35,349 nt of DNA from Corynebacterium sp. (GTDB taxonomy: Bacteria; Actinomycetota; Actinomycetes; Mycobacteriales; Mycobacteriaceae). The stretch spans positions 1-35,349 of the forward strand of contig JAKDIS010000012.1 of assembly GCA_030450335.1 (NCBI GenBank), read 5' to 3'. Each line of letters starts with the position of its first letter. The first letter of the stretch is position 1. Both the position numbers and the translations under genes were made by a program. Below are positions 34,841-35,349 of this stretch, piece by piece. Under the pieces are notes generated by a model. That model did no database searches. It saw only the letters and a list, made by a program, of their open reading frames with translations, and was not told the origin of the DNA.

Positions 34841-35227
34841 ATGACCACACGAAACAAGAACCTCGCGAATGCCAGGGCAGCAGTCTGGGCCACCGTCTTC
34901 GGCGGAGCCGGGGTGCTGCACTTCGCGCAGCGACGCTTCTTCGACTCCATCGTCCCGGAGGAACTCCCCGGGGAGCAGAAGTACTGGACGTGGGGGAGCG
35001 GGGTCATCGAGCTCGCCCTCGCCGCGGCGATCGCCAACCCGTCCACCCGGGCGGCCTCGGCGAAGCCGGCATCGCTGTTCCTGCTCGGTGTGTGGCCCGG
35101 CAACATCAAGATGGCGATCGACTGGCAGGCCTCGGACTCCAAGAGCACACTGTTCAAGGCCGGCGCATGGGCTCGCGTCGCAGGTCAGGTGCCCATGATC
35201 GTGTCCACGAGCAGGCTCGGGGAGTAG
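34841..35227 (+). CDS. DoxX-like small membrane protein
   Basis: A 128-residue membrane protein with four predicted segments (near 13-30, 51-68, 78-96 and 108-124). It resembles DoxX-type small quinone-linked or uncharacterised membrane proteins: GAGVLHFAQRRFFDSIVPEELPG after the first segment is typical, as is the ELALA segment that follows. The function is unknown. ATG 34841 is chosen over an earlier in-frame ATG because the promoter geometry places the transcript start here. It is monocistronic and followed at once by a long hairpin. Confidence 0.75.
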   Translation: MTTRNKNLANARAAVWATVFGGAGVLHFAQRRFFDSIVPEELPGEQKYWTWGSGVIELALAAAIANPSTRAASAKPASLFLLGVWPGNIKMAIDWQASDSKSTLFKAGAWARVAGQVPMIVSTSRLGE

Positions 35228-35258
35228 GACAGAACATCCCCTACGGGGAAGTTTTGTC
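35228..35258 (+). terminator. Hairpin terminator after the DoxX-like gene
   Basis: Starts at the base after the stop codon. An 8-bp lower stem (35228-35235 with 35251-35258, one G-U) is followed by an A-A mismatch, a 5-bp GC stem (35237-35241 with 35245-35249) and a TAC loop. The TTTT run sits in the descending arm. The last 90 bases beyond it hold no gene that can be called; a promoter for a gene outside the window is possible. Confidence 0.6.
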
Positions 35259-35349
35259 GGGGGGATGACAATCTTGTAATCACTATGTCGGTAAAGGTGT
35301 CCGCATAGAGTGACGCAAGGCACATGTCGACGGGGTGGGGTCCCGTCAG

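Noticed and set aside
35228..35349. Start of a further gene at the window end
   Set aside because: AT-richer promoter-like sequence is seen, but no start codon with a coding frame can be supported within the window.

Overview
The window is a chromosomal segment from a GC-rich Gram-positive actinobacterium, most likely a Corynebacterium or close relative. This rests on the very high GC content, the block aspT - dnaX - ybaB - recR next to an SRP RNA gene (from memory, the same order as in Corynebacterium glutamicum), an MMPL lipid exporter, DtxR-like iron boxes, a 13E12-type HNH/DUF222 gene, and many start codons lying 6-8 nt downstream of a TAnnnT -10 hexamer (leaderless transcripts). No prophage, integrase, transposase or CRISPR array is visible.

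Layout. 1-298: regulatory region with four copies of a TTCGCAC motif. 299-2797: MMPL exporter. 2761-4088 (minus): an ECF41-type sigma factor with built-in C-terminal domain and its carboxymuconolactone-decarboxylase/AhpD-like partner, preceded by an ECF41-type promoter. 4169-5479 (minus): tRNA-guanine transglycosylase lacking two zinc ligands. 5523-6105 (minus): a putative toxin-antitoxin pair with a tandem 12-bp repeat upstream. 6253-7266: zinc-less MDR oxidoreductase. 7273-9577 (minus): PadR-like regulator overlapping an ABC1/UbiB kinase gene. 9626-10540 (minus) and 10631-11542 (plus): a prenyltransferase-repeat-like protein and GluQ, divergent around a strong hairpin. 11603-12271: orphan hypothetical gene of lower GC. 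12290-13099 (minus): crotonase-fold protein.

13150-19067 is an iron-siderophore uptake locus: a solo substrate-binding lipoprotein (minus), a broken AraC regulator (plus), then a four-gene ABC importer (binding protein, two FecCD permeases, ATPase). Both lipoprotein genes carry a DtxR-like box upstream. 19069-20226 (minus): flavin-dependent monooxygenase with a 12-bp tandem repeat at its C-terminus. 20337-22903: universal stress protein and glutamine-dependent NAD synthetase. 22936-25185 (minus): D-serine dehydratase and a PfkB sugar kinase, the latter under a tandem LacI-like operator. 25307-26086: TauE/SafE permease, ended by a perfect 16-bp terminator stem shared with tRNA-Ser(GGA) on the opposite strand. 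26389-26480: SRP RNA. 26666-28606: aspartate aminotransferase and a SUFU-like protein. 28695-29984 (minus): HNH endonuclease. 30196-34743: dnaX, aldo/keto reductase, ybaB, recR. 34841-35227: DoxX-like membrane protein followed by a long hairpin.

Most genes are housekeeping. The observations most worth following are the ECF41 module with its recognisable promoter, the zinc-ligand loss in Tgt with GluQ nearby (both act on queuosine), the TTCGCAC cluster, the toxin-antitoxin operator repeats, the disrupted AraC regulator between two iron lipoproteins, the hairpin covering both -35 regions at gluQ, and the window-wide leaderless promoter pattern. No convincing wholly new multi-gene system was found.
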